Origin: Alopecurus myosuroides
Lineage: Eukaryota > Streptophyta > Magnoliopsida > Poales > Poaceae
DNA length: 64,000 bases
Assembly (NCBI GenBank): GCA_028641055.1
Contig: CM054062.1
Coordinates: 22,452,536-22,516,535, forward strand
Direction: 5' to 3'
Below, piece by piece: positions 1-9,045 of the stretch. Position 1 is the first letter of the stretch; each line of letters begins with the position of its first letter. The notes beneath the pieces were generated by a model. That model was not told the DNA's origin, did no database searches, and saw nothing but the letters and a program-made list of their open reading frames with translations. The position numbers were made by a program, and so were the translations under genes.

Positions 1-986
1 GAGCGCCCCGTAAAATTCCGGCGGCATACGGGGCGCGGGCCAAAACGGCCGTCTAGCAGGCCCCGTATGCCGCCTGGCCCGTAACAAAATTTTACGGGGC
101 CTGCTCCACCGCCCCCTCCGCCCCGTACATATAGAGGGTGAGGGTTGGGGTGGGGGTCCAACCCCCCACCCGCAACCCTAGCTCCGCCGCGCGCCGCCGC
201 CGCATTCGCAGCTCCGGCGAGAAATTACGCACGCGCCGCCGCAAAATTAGAAGCTCCTCCACCGCGATGAGCTCCCCCGACGCCTCCGGCTCCTCCACCG
301 CACGCTCCAAGCGCCGCCGCGAGCCGGAGACGCTCGAGGAGGCGTGGCGGCTCCACTGCAAACACTCCGTTGCAGGGAGCCGCCGCAGCGTGTGGAAGTA
401 CGTGGCGTGGCCGCACGCCATGCCGGACACGCTGAAGGACTACGCCCCGGGAGGAAGATACTACAGCGTCGACCCGCCGCCGCGGCCGATGAGCGGCCGC
501 AAATTCGAGAAATGGCTCGCGGAGAGGGAGCTGCTGCAGCAGTGCAAGCGCGGCGGCGACGGCGCAAGCGGCAGCGGAGGAGGAAGCGCGGCGACAGAGG
601 AGGAGGAGGCCGCCTTCGCGGCGGCGCTCGAGCTTTCGAAGCAGGAAGCAGAGGCGCGGGCGGAAGCGGAGGAGGAGGCGAAGGCCGTCGCCGACGTCGA
701 GGCCTTCAAGGCGATGGAGGCTTCCGGCCCCGTCGTCTTCCTCGACTAGATTAGGTTAGATTTCAGCTTCGAGCAGTTCTTGTACAATGGTGATCTGATC
801 AATGAATGGAATCAAGTTTTATCTTCTCTCCCGCGTAGTTCGAATTTAAACATACGGGGCGGATATAGGGGGACTGCTAGACGAACTCGAAAAACTGAGC
901 ATGGATTTTCCTAGATTTCCTATACAGGGCCCTCTACACGCGATTTAGAGGGCGAAAGTTTACGGGTCCTGTTAGACATGCTCTAA
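1..986 (+). mobile_element. TIR-type gene-carrying element, 5' end outside the window
   Basis: The segment starts inside a GC-rich repeat with the motif ACGGGGC in both orientations, and ends with a sequence reading TGTTAGACATGCTCTAA. That end is typical of terminal inverted repeats of non-autonomous DNA elements in grass genomes. Between the ends lies a small gene-like ORF (267-749). Right after the end, at 987, the sequence continues as a decayed copy of an exon of the neighbouring dehydrogenase gene, so the element appears to have inserted into that copy. The 5' TIR is outside the window, so the family and target-site duplication cannot be determined. Confidence 0.5.
267..749 (+). CDS. small element-borne protein with UIM-like motif
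   Basis: A 160-residue reading frame starting MSSPDASGSS; this ATG is preferred over the upstream in-frame ATG at 138 because the upstream residues are low-complexity Arg/Ser. Residues about 15-80 hold a Trp-rich segment (EEAWRLH, VWKYVAWP). The C-terminal half is acidic and helical and contains EEEEAAFAAALELSKQEAEA, which fits the ubiquitin-interacting motif pattern (acidic run, Ala, then Ser after four residues). The end is VVFLD followed by TAG. It lies inside a TIR-bounded repeat, so it may be a captured host fragment or a repeat-family ORF rather than a single-copy gene. Function unknown; ubiquitin binding is only inferred from the motif. Confidence 0.45.
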   Translation: MSSPDASGSSTARSKRRREPETLEEAWRLHCKHSVAGSRRSVWKYVAWPHAMPDTLKDYAPGGRYYSVDPPPRPMSGRKFEKWLAERELLQQCKRGGDGASGSGGGSAATEEEEAAFAAALELSKQEAEARAEAEEEAKAVADVEAFKAMEASGPVVFLD

Positions 987-1115
987 GGCAGCAATGGCAT
1001 CGCTAGCTCTGTTAAAGTGTATATGGTTGTGCTACATTCACAGCAAAATTTAACTCCAGCCTATTTTATAAAATAGAACACCACATATTTGTTAGTTGCA
1101 AAAGCTAACACTGTT
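987..1115 (-). pseudogene. decayed duplicate of dehydrogenase exon 6 and adjacent intron
   Basis: Positions about 990-1053 match, with scattered substitutions, the part of the dehydrogenase gene at about 2970-3035 (minus-strand reading LELNFAVNVAATYTLTELV). The similarity runs past the splice site into the intron (1054-1115 versus 3036-3090). Intron sequence is included, so this is a duplicated genomic fragment, not a processed retrocopy. It is interrupted on its left by the TIR element that ends at 986. Confidence 0.6.
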
Positions 1116-1704
1116 CAAAAAATATTATACTTATGATATCATGAATTTTTAGACTATTACTAAAAAATATCGACATAATATAGTAATGGCGAATTTACAT
1201 ATTGACATGTCCATGAGCAAAACGCCACATCTATTTATTGATGTATGGAGCCAAAAGTATATTATAAGCTTCTGTGAAAAAGAGTTGATGACAACTTTAT
1301 GCGGTCTATCTGAGTCAGAGTATACAAGTAAATATTAAAAAACAATATAAAAGAAGTAATAAAACCTTCCCACAGTATTGTAGATGTCTCTTCTATTTTA
1401 GTTAGCGAGGACACCATAGGAGCACTTTTTTTTTCCAAGTTCTACTGAAAAATAGGTAGTGAAAAAGTAACAGAAAAAAGAGGCACAGTATTATTCATCC
1501 ACCATCATGGCAAAAAAAAACACCTTAAACATTACATCGTTCATATTAGGTACATTGATACTGTAATATATTGTTTCTTGACGTACAAGAAAAAATATGT
1601 ACTACAAAGCCTGCCCCCTAAATTAATCACCTAGGTACCTGCACTATTGCCGAATAGGCTAACACCTGGTCTTCTAGCTTCAGTACAAATAATGAAACAT
1701 CCAG
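1116..1704. other. AT-rich intergenic stretch
   Basis: No open reading frame or recognisable repeat was found. The segment is AT-rich with several A and T runs. Part of it may continue the duplicated dehydrogenase fragment to its left, but similarity could not be followed by eye beyond about 1115. Confidence 0.4.
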
Positions 1705-1775
1705 GCACCAGTGGTCTAGTGGTAGAATAGTACCCTGCCACGGTACAGACCCGGGTTCGATTCCCGGCTGGTGCA
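1705..1775 (+). tRNA. tRNA-Gly (GCC)
   Basis: A 71-nt cloverleaf with a perfect 7-bp acceptor stem (GCACCAG with CTGGTGC) and discriminator A. The D-arm holds the A box (TGGTCTAGTGGTAGAAT), the anticodon loop CTGCCAC has GCC at 1737-1739, and the T-arm is GGTTCGATTCC. It has no intron. A T8 run follows three bases after the 3' end. The gene lies 18 bp beyond the stop codon of the dehydrogenase gene, which runs on the opposite strand, so transcription of that gene's 3' UTR would cross it antisense. All structural elements are intact, so it is probably functional. Confidence 0.93.
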
Positions 1776-1778
1776 AAG

Positions 1779-1786
1779 TTTTTTTT
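1779..1786 (+). terminator. RNA polymerase III T-run terminator
   Basis: Eight consecutive T residues, three bases downstream of the tRNA-Gly 3' end, the usual Pol III termination signal. Confidence 0.8.
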
Positions 1787-1793
1787 AATAAGA

Positions 1794-4370
1794 TTATGGG
1801 TTTGCAGGGAGGCTACAGATGGATCGAATGCTATCAACAATTGAACCTATCTGATCATGGGATGATGCAGTCCCAGCAAACTTCAGATGTTTTTTTGCTT
1901 CAGCTCGGTCGAAGTAGAAGGCCCCTGGGACTAATTTGTCCTTGGGTTGCAAAGCCAACCAGATCACTGTGTCAGCCCCTTCATCGTTTGATCTCAGGTT
2001 TCCTGATAGCCTGAATGAGGATTTAAATTAGACTGTCAACACTAACACCACAAATAGACCAAGAGTAGTTGGAACAGCTGAATGCGTACTTCTCTGAAAG
2101 TCCGGGCAAGCTCTTTGAGACTCCAGGCGTATCAGCCCATCCTGGATGCATCGAATAGAAACCGACCCCCTTGTTGCTGTATTTCTCAGCCCACCATTCA
2201 GTGAGCGCAACCTGAGGGAGTTTTCAAGATTATGTTAGTTGTACAATCTCATGTAGACATGAGTAGAGGGAATCCAGACATCAAAGTTCACAAACCTGAA
2301 CTCTCTTGTTTCGAGCATATTGTTTTGTCCCGTCAAAGTCGTTTTCGCTGTACTGTAGTTCAAAAACAATAGTGAAAAGGGCTATCTCGTAATTAAAGAT
2401 AAACGACAAAATTTTCACGAGTCAATTCATTTCCAGCAACGACACATGGCTTAAAGACTTAAACAGCAACATACTGACAGCAAATAAGCAACGAAACGGC
2501 AATTGGACAAAGCCCTTGGTAAGCAATCAAATTAGTTGATTTTTGGTGAAAATCAATCCAGAATCTGGATAAGTGGGAGGTCCTCGAGTATTCTTCCAAA
2601 ATAAATAACACTAGTTGATTAATTGAGAACTTCATTTCTGTCCACAAGTACTTTTTTCATCAACTTTTATTTTTCCAAGTGAACACTCTTGGGAAGTGCC
2701 TGCAGAACAAATTTCTCCTAGACAGTGGAACTTAGAGAAGGATGGGGTATAGTTGCTCCCCACATCGCAGTATGTAGTTTGATATCTTCAGGCAGCATCA
2801 TATTTTATTTATATACTTACTTTTCTGCATTTCTGGTTCCATACAGAATAAAAATAGGGTGAAAGGAAGAAAAAAGAGATATACCTGTAAATTCTTGTTC
2901 AGTGGCTCAGTGTACATCCCTCCCGATGCAACTGTAATGACACGAGCATCAGGTGCTGCTTTTTCCAACAATGGCATCACTAGCTCTGTTAGAGTGTATG
3001 TTGCTGCTACATTCACAGCAAAATTGAGCTCCAACCTGTTTTTTTTTTAAAGCATCACACATTTTTCAGTTGTGAAAGGTAATACTTGGCATGATAAATG
3101 CTGGATGCTTAGGAGTCACATACCAGGGAAACAAATAAATAAGCACAATGATTGCATAGTATAACATACCCTTCTGGTGTAGTCGAACGCTGGTGCTCTA
3201 ATAAACCAGCATTGTTTACCTACAAGAGAAAGATATATGTTACAGTTCTATTTGCATATTCCAACTACTACATGCAATTTTAGAGGAAACTTTGATGAAT
3301 TATCTGATTATAGTACACATACAAGAAGCTGCAGTCAGAGATAAGAAACACAAAGTACAAAATTGCTTTGGAGCAGCAAAGCTTACAAGGACATGAAGTG
3401 GCTTCTCCCTCGAAGAGAATTTTGTAGCAAAGGACTTGACTTCATTAACTGATGAAAGGTCGCATATCTTCGACATGATAATGATTGAAGTATTAGTTCG
3501 CCCATACTTATGATAGGACATCAATGACAAATTGAGTAATGCAGGCAAAATCAGTGTTGCAGAATCATACCTCCAGATGAACATCCATATTGCCGGTTTT
3601 GGATCTTATTTCATTGAGGGCGGTCTCTCCCCTTTCCTTGTTACGGCAAAGCATATAGACAGTGGCACCGCTAGCAGAATATAAAACAATGGTTTTGTGA
3701 CATCACATATTGCCATGTGTTTGATCTTTTTTGTTTTCAGAGCAGATCATCATAGTAAAAAGGGATTAGGTTCATACCGAGAAGCCAAGCCCTCGGCTGT
3801 AGCAAAACCTAGGCCGGAATTCGCTCCAGTTACCAGACAATTTTTCCCATCCAATCGAATCTTCATATCCTCCTCCCTAAATTTCTTGGCGTGCTCCCTG
3901 AGTAATTAAAGCACCATTAGAGATGAAATGAAGCTACATCCAGGCAAAATTGTGTACAAAAATCCTTCTATGGAGTATAAAATTCGATTCCAAATCCAAT
4001 CAAAATCTCGCAAACAGTTTGATCCCATCAAACCAAAAAGGGTTCAGCGGGTCAGAACGGCGTCCTGGTTCGTTCGCATTACGGGCGAATCAACCGTACC
4101 CCCAATTGCTGTGCGAAATTCAACACTAGGAGCTATATCAACCGTATCCCCAATTGCTGCGAGACGGATGGGAAATTGCAGGAGCCTCCCATCCCATCTA
4201 CCAACGGAGGCAGGGGCAGAGTTCCCATCTATCCAAGTGAGAAACTGCGAGAGGATTGGGCGGAATTGGGCTTACACGAAACCGGATTTGGTGAACTGGG
4301 TGAAGCCGTAGAGCCCGAACGCCGCCGTCCTCCATGCCTGCACCCCCCACCAACAGAATCCGCAAATAAA
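1794..4370 (-). CDS. short-chain dehydrogenase/reductase, DHRS12/FEY-like
   Basis: Nine exons, all introns GT-AG and phases consistent: 4370-4276 (5' partial), 3897-3778, 3670-3571, 3467-3387, 3219-3170, 3035-2885, 2352-2296, 2211-2090, 2010-1794 (stop TAA 1796-1794). The spliced frame gives about 325 residues with all classical SDR marks: NAD(P) loop TGANSGLG, CDLSS, NNAG, catalytic Ser in ITVASGG, and YARNK (YxxxK). The N-terminus (WWGVQAWRTAAFGLYGF) and the ending with FYFDRAEA resemble the DHRS12/FOREVER YOUNG group of plant SDRs; the substrate is not known. Upstream of the Trp-Trp residues the frame meets TAA at 4373-4371 without an ATG, so either a short first exon lies further upstream or the start is lost. 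The body shows no frameshift or stop, so the gene is probably active. Confidence 0.85.
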
Positions 4371-4373
4371 TTA

Positions 4374-4834
4374 TCCACGCGTGTACAGAAGATGATGAAA
4401 ATCTTTGCGCTAGTTTGCCACAAAATTAATGGCAGAACATTGTATCGATTAGATTTAGGAACACCGTCACCTTCTGGATGAACATGTTTCTCTCTCTCTG
4501 TCTGCCGCGGTCTTCTTCCTCTGGCGCGCCTCGCTGGAGACGAAATGTTGCTTCGCCTCGGCGGGGCCACGCGGTTTACTTCTTTCTTCTGGAGCACGAA
4601 GGCGCCTCGCTGGCCGATTCTCCGCCGCGGGAGATGGCGCCTCTGCTGTCTCGGCACAGTGCCGTGTCGTCGGAGTTGCTGCGGGAGCTGGGCTGCGTTC
4701 TGAGTTTGGTTTGGACCAAAAACTTCTATGGGCTGCATATAGATTCGGCATTCCGGTCCAAGTACACCCGCTTGCAGCGAGCTATAAAGCCATCTCGTCT
4801 ATCGGACTGCGAGCACTATGTATGGCTCGCGGGT
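4374..4834. other. upstream region of the dehydrogenase gene
   Basis: GC-rich sequence immediately 5' of the dehydrogenase on the minus strand. It should hold the promoter, the 5' UTR and perhaps a missing first exon. Frames are open on both strands, but none shows recognisable protein similarity, and the composition explains the open frames. No TATA box could be assigned with confidence. Confidence 0.4.
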
Positions 4835-4914
4835 TAGCACTACGTACTAGGGAGCGCCCATGTACTACGATAAATAGGCCGGCCCATTTACCTTTTTTTC
4901 TCTTTTTCTTGAAA

Positions 4915-5062
4915 AATGTTCAAATACGAAATTTGTTCAAATACGAAATTTGTTCAAATTCGAAATTTGTTCAAATTGAAAATCTGTTCAAATTCGAAAA
5001 TTGTTCACATTCGAAATTTGTTCACATTCGAAAGTTGTTCACATTCAAAATTTGTTCAAAAT
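4915..5062 (+). repeat. TTGTTCAAATTCGAAA microrepeat array
   Basis: About nine degenerate copies of a 14-17-nt unit of the form TTGTTCAAATTCGAAA. The same unit recurs in the related element at 37213-37425 and, in reverse orientation (GAACAAATTT), at 5655-5830. Confidence 0.8.
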
Positions 5063-5236
5063 CAAAAAAAATTTACATATTTCGAAACGAAAAATTTCCG
5101 AATAGAAAGGAAAAGAAAAAAGAAAAAAGAAAAAAGAAAAGAAATAAATAAAACGAAAATAAAAACAGAAATGGTAAAATATAAAAAGGTAAAAAAACAA
5201 ACTATAAAAAACCTAAAACCTATAGCTACACGCAAC

Positions 5237-5315
5237 CGCAGCGTTGGCGCAGTGGCAGCGCTCCCGTCTCGCGCAGGGACAGGGCGCGGGTTCGAATCCC
5301 CCCACCCGCGCTGCG
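5237..5315 (+). pseudogene. tRNA-like unit inside TIR element
   Basis: A perfect 7-bp acceptor-like stem (CGCAGCG with CGCTGCG) encloses an A-box-like TTGGCGCAGTGGCAGCG and an exact B box GGTTCGAATCC. The anticodon arm is irregular and no isotype can be assigned. It is best read as a tRNA-derived sequence carried by the element rather than a working tRNA gene. Confidence 0.55.
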
Positions 5316-5409
5316 CTCCTATTTTAGCTAATTAACTCTTTCTTAATGGGCCGGCCCAGCTAGGAAAATTACATGGGCGTGCGCTACTAGGTAGTGCTAT
5401 AGGTACTAT

Positions 5410-5990
5410 ATAGTGATTGCGTCGCTCGCTGCCAGTCCTTGCTCCGACTCACTCGCAGAGATCGGCCGTATGGGCGGCCCATCTGTAGGTTTATGTTTTC
5501 TTTCGCTTTTTTATTTCTTTTTTCTATTTTTTCTGTTTATTTTTTCATTTGTTTTTCTGTTGGTTTTATGCGTCATTTCAAAATCCGAACCTTTTTTAAA
5601 AATAAAGTCAGAAAGAAAATTTAAAAATAAACAATAAAAAAATAAGATAAACAAATTTTGAATATGAACAAATTTTAAAAACAAACAATTTTTACAAAAA
5701 ATCTTCAAACGAATAAATTTTAAAAATAAACAAATTTTCTAAAATGAACAATTTTTTTAAATGGACAAATTTTTGTGACTGAACACTTTTCTAAAACAAA
5801 CACATTTTGAAAATGGACAAATTTTAAAAATAAATAATTTTTAAAGATGAATATTTTTTCTGTTCTTTTTGTTTTCTTAAAAAATTGTTTACTGTGAAAA
5901 AATTTAAATTGTTTTAAAAAAAACATAATGGACGGCCAAGGTTGTGGAGCTTAGGGAGCGAACGACATGCGCATGGGCGAGTCCGCCCTA
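5410..5990. mobile_element. related AT-rich element bounded by GGCGGCCCAT / ATGGACGGCC
   Basis: The segment resembles the neighbouring TIR element: a GC-rich left border ending GGGCGGCCCATC, a long AT-rich middle with GAACAAATTTT microrepeats, and a right border beginning TAATGGACGGCC. The inverted ends are weaker than in the element at 4835. No coding capacity is seen. Confidence 0.4.
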
Positions 5991-7631
5991 AGAGCATCTC
6001 CACTCCTCCCCCCCCCCCGCCCACACGGCGCCCCAGGCCACTTTTTTGGCGTTTTTTCGCCATCAGAAGAACCCCCCCTCCCCCGCCCGCCCTAAAGCCC
6101 AAAAAATTGCTGGATTTGGCCGAAAATAGAGCCGGCGATCCCATACCGAACCCAGCGCCCTGGGTGCCGGCGGAAGGAAAACCGCGGGTAAACGCACGCG
6201 CCATTTTTTTCCCGCTGGCGGGACCTGGCTGCAGTGGGCGAGCGTGTCGCCTTGTTTCCCATCCCGGCGTAATGGCGACCGCCGGTCAGCTCCCCGAGGC
6301 GAGTAATGGTGCCGCCACGCCTTCCCGCCCGTCCCTTCGCCGCCTTTAAAAGGCACGCAAACGCGCCTCGACGTCCACACTCTCCTTCTTGCCTTCCACG
6401 TCTCCTCTCGCCTCGCCCCATCTCCACCGAAACCAGAGCAGTAGCCGAGAGGTTCCCCGGTGATGCCGCAGCGGCCAACGGCTTTAGCTGCCGCTGGCTG
6501 CAGGAGGACGAGAAGCGGTTGCTGTACGCGGCGGGGTACCCCGTCCCGTCTGACACCGCGTCGGCGGCGGGTGGAGGATTTGCACGGCGGGCTACCCCGT
6601 GCCGCCGGTGCCTGCTCCGGGCGAGTTGCTGGCGGCGATCGATGCTTCCCGCACCGAGATGAAGGAGGCGCAATGGGCGGAGCCTGCGAGGCAACGCCTC
6701 AATCTCCCGTGGTGGCGCGTCTTTTTCCGTGACCGCCGCGAGGAGCAACTCATCGACTACGACGGACCGCACCTAGCGCCGGCGAGCAAGAATTCGGCGG
6801 GGAGGACACGGTGGTGGAGCGGCCAAGGGCGTATGTTTGCCGCCATCCTCGCCCACATCGAGGCGGGCAACAACCCGCCGCTGGTTTGGCCGGAAGCCCC
6901 CGCCGCCCCTCTTCCACGCCGCCGATCCTCGGCGCTCAAGCCTGCGCCAGGTACGTCTTCTTCCTCGTCGGCTCGTCGTTCCACTGCTTTCGCGCCACCG
7001 GTCAGGGTGAAGACGAGAGGTCCCCCCACCCCGGCGCGCCATGTGGGCATCACCATCGGCGGGATGCGCGTGAAGTCGGAGCCCCTCGCCGCCGTGAAGA
7101 AGGAGGGCACCTCGCCTGACAAGTAAGACGCCATGGCCGCCGAACTCGAGGTAGGCCTCGCCTGGTCCTTGGAGTAGAGCTAGCCCACCGAGGTGGCGTG
7201 CTAGAAGGCCCCCCTGGAGGCGTTCGAAGCTCGCCGCCGCGGGTGTGACGAGGGCGGCATCATCGTCCTCGACGACAGCGACGAAGACGATCCGCCGACG
7301 AAGAGGCCCTTTCGCTGCAGCGATTTCGGCCGGGGCTCTAGCTGCCTCTCGAAGGACGAACCGCCAGCGACTTGGATAGGGCGATCTTCCGCAGGCTCGC
7401 CATGTAGTTTTAGACTTTAGTTTTGGTTTTTAAATTCGTAGTTTGTAATGAACTGGCACTGCATTCGGCCGTCTTATTGACGAAATAAAGTTAATTTTTG
7501 AAATTTAGCCAAATTGGTCGTAAACTGCCCAGTTTCATCTTGTTCCTTCGTCCCAACGAGTGGGGGATACCCCCCCCCCCCCCGCCCCAGCCGAATTTTA
7601 CGCCGGCGGGCCAAACGAGTGGAGATGATCT
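5991..7631 (+). mobile_element. TIR-bounded gene-carrying element
   Basis: The left end AGAGCATCTCCACTC (5991-6005) matches the reverse complement of the right end (7617-7631) at 13 of 15 positions. Both sides then run into C-rich tracts. The interior is GC-rich and gene-like, with a TTTAAAAGG promoter-like motif (6343) and a degenerate coding region. No transposase is present, and no target-site duplication was recognised. Confidence 0.55.
6430..7390 (+). pseudogene. gene-like ORF carried by TIR element
   Basis: Two overlapping frames look like one protein broken by a frameshift near 6600: an N-terminal part (SCRWLQEDEKRLLYAAGYPVP) and a main part at 6599-7126 (175 residues) with PWWRVFFRDRREEQL and a basic, Ser/Pro-rich C-terminus. 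In-frame stops follow at 7124-7126 and later, after which readable sequence resumes with GGIIVLDDSDEDDPP, resembling a SUMO-interacting motif (hydrophobic patch plus acidic tail). No known domain was recognised. I regard it as a decayed member of a repeat-borne gene family of unknown function. Confidence 0.45.
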
Positions 7632-9045
7632 GGGTTCTTGTTGTCAGACCTTGTTAGTGAAATAAGCTTGTCCAATTACGCAGAGCCCATTTGCTCTTCA
7701 AGCCTGCTACACATCAAGCCTATGGATTCAGATAGCTCACGGAGCCCAAACAACTCAATTTCCGTATAGTACGCTTAACTTAATCCTAGCTTGGTTAGGG
7801 AAATCAGTATACTAGTACTACTAAAACTAGCAATAAGCTCACCCTGTATGAGTTGGTGTTGTGTTCTTGGTTTGCTCTCGTTGATGCTTCAAGTACCTGT
7901 GCTAATCCCTTTTCTATTCTGCCGCGAGACGATAAGAAAAAGGCGCATCATTGGTTTCTCCCCTGGTATCGGGAGGGGGAACTGGAATTAACTATGCTTT
8001 GTTCCTTTGCGATTAGGGCCAATGCTAACACCATTGCTAGCGCCGCTCGAGCCGCCTAGCGCGTCCAGCCGCCGTTGCGAGCCGCCTAGCGCGTCCACCT
8101 GGCTACTAGAGTCTCACTACGTGCTACTTGTAGACGCTGCACCCAACTCTTCCGGCCGCGAGGAGGATCGGCTCATGGTCGTCTTCTTCCGGCCGCGAGG
8201 AGGAGCGCAAGATGGCTCTGAATGATCCGCTAAAAATGGAGTCTGCGCACATTTATAATTAACCTCCTATAGGAATCGAAACCATCACCGCTCCCTCGTA
8301 CCGCCACCGTTGCAAGTTGCAACCGTTAACGCCCGCGCCGGCGCGCTTTGGCGACCTTCTACGAGCTCGACCTCTTTTTTGGCAAGCCTTGTTCGAGTTC
8401 AAGATTGATTTCCTCCTTGTTCTAGCAGAATACGACTTCAGGTTGCAACAAACGAATCATCATCTATGCGGCCTCGCCATTCACTGGCTACAGGAATTAC
8501 TTTTATCGTTTCACCTCAAACGCATCACAACTCACGTGTGGGTGTGGGGTAGTGCAGTACATCCAGTTGCGGTAAAAAATAAAGAAAAAACTCTGCATCA
8601 GTTCTCGTGCTGGCAGCGGTGGGTCAAGCAGATACGGGGATGGGGGCGAGGTTACTGTCCCTCTTTCTTTGAGCAGGCGCACAGTAAATATTCAGAGGCT
8701 GAGAGAGTCTGTCTCAAAAAAAAAAGGGTGGCTGGTAGCGGCACACGCACCCCTCACGTGCGCCTCCGGATTTCCCAAGGTCTTTCCTCCGTACGAATTA
8801 CGCGCAATGTTTACGCTCTTCGGGACGGGACACTCTGAGCAGCTTAACTTGCTCACCGACAGGCGACACCAGCAGCTGGTCCGAATAACGCCCAAACTCT
8901 CCGGGTTCAGGCCGGTAATCGATCCCCCAGTTGGATTACGAGGCAATTGTCAGTTTGTCACGTTGACGCCGTATGATTTAGTACGTAGCAAGCTTTCGAA
9001 GAGGTATGCTTAGAATAAACCCTGGATTCACCGCAAAAAAAAAAA
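7632..9045. other. unclassified intergenic sequence
   Basis: Mixed composition. There are two local duplications: GAGCCGCCTAGCGCGTCCA-type units at 8048-8100, and CTTCCGGCCGCGAGGAGGA at about 8149 and 8186. An open frame at 8317-8838 lacks any recognisable domain and looks like chance. The segment ends with an A-rich tract at 9033-9045. Confidence 0.35.

Larger units (their letters stand above)
4835..5399. mobile_element. TIR element with tRNA-like core and TTGTTCAAA array
   Basis: The left end (TAGCACTACGTACTAG) and the reverse complement of the right end (TAGCACTACCTAGTAG) match as imperfect inverted repeats of about 55 bp, both continuing through CGCCCATGTA to GGCCGGCCCATT. Inside are a microrepeat array (4915-5062), an AT-rich stretch and a tRNA-like unit (5237-5315). 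No transposase is present, so it is non-autonomous. A second member lies at 36876-37537. Confidence 0.6.

Noticed and set aside
1631..1840. Minus-strand open frame across the tRNA-Gly gene
   Set aside because: It is a shadow of the tRNA and of the dehydrogenase last exon, whose real frame is different.
5237..5315. A functional tRNA gene
   Set aside because: The anticodon arm does not form a normal 5-bp stem and 7-nt loop, and the unit belongs to a repeat element.
8317..8838. 173-codon open frame on the plus strand
   Set aside because: No domain, no coding-like composition, and mixed repeat sequence; probably chance.
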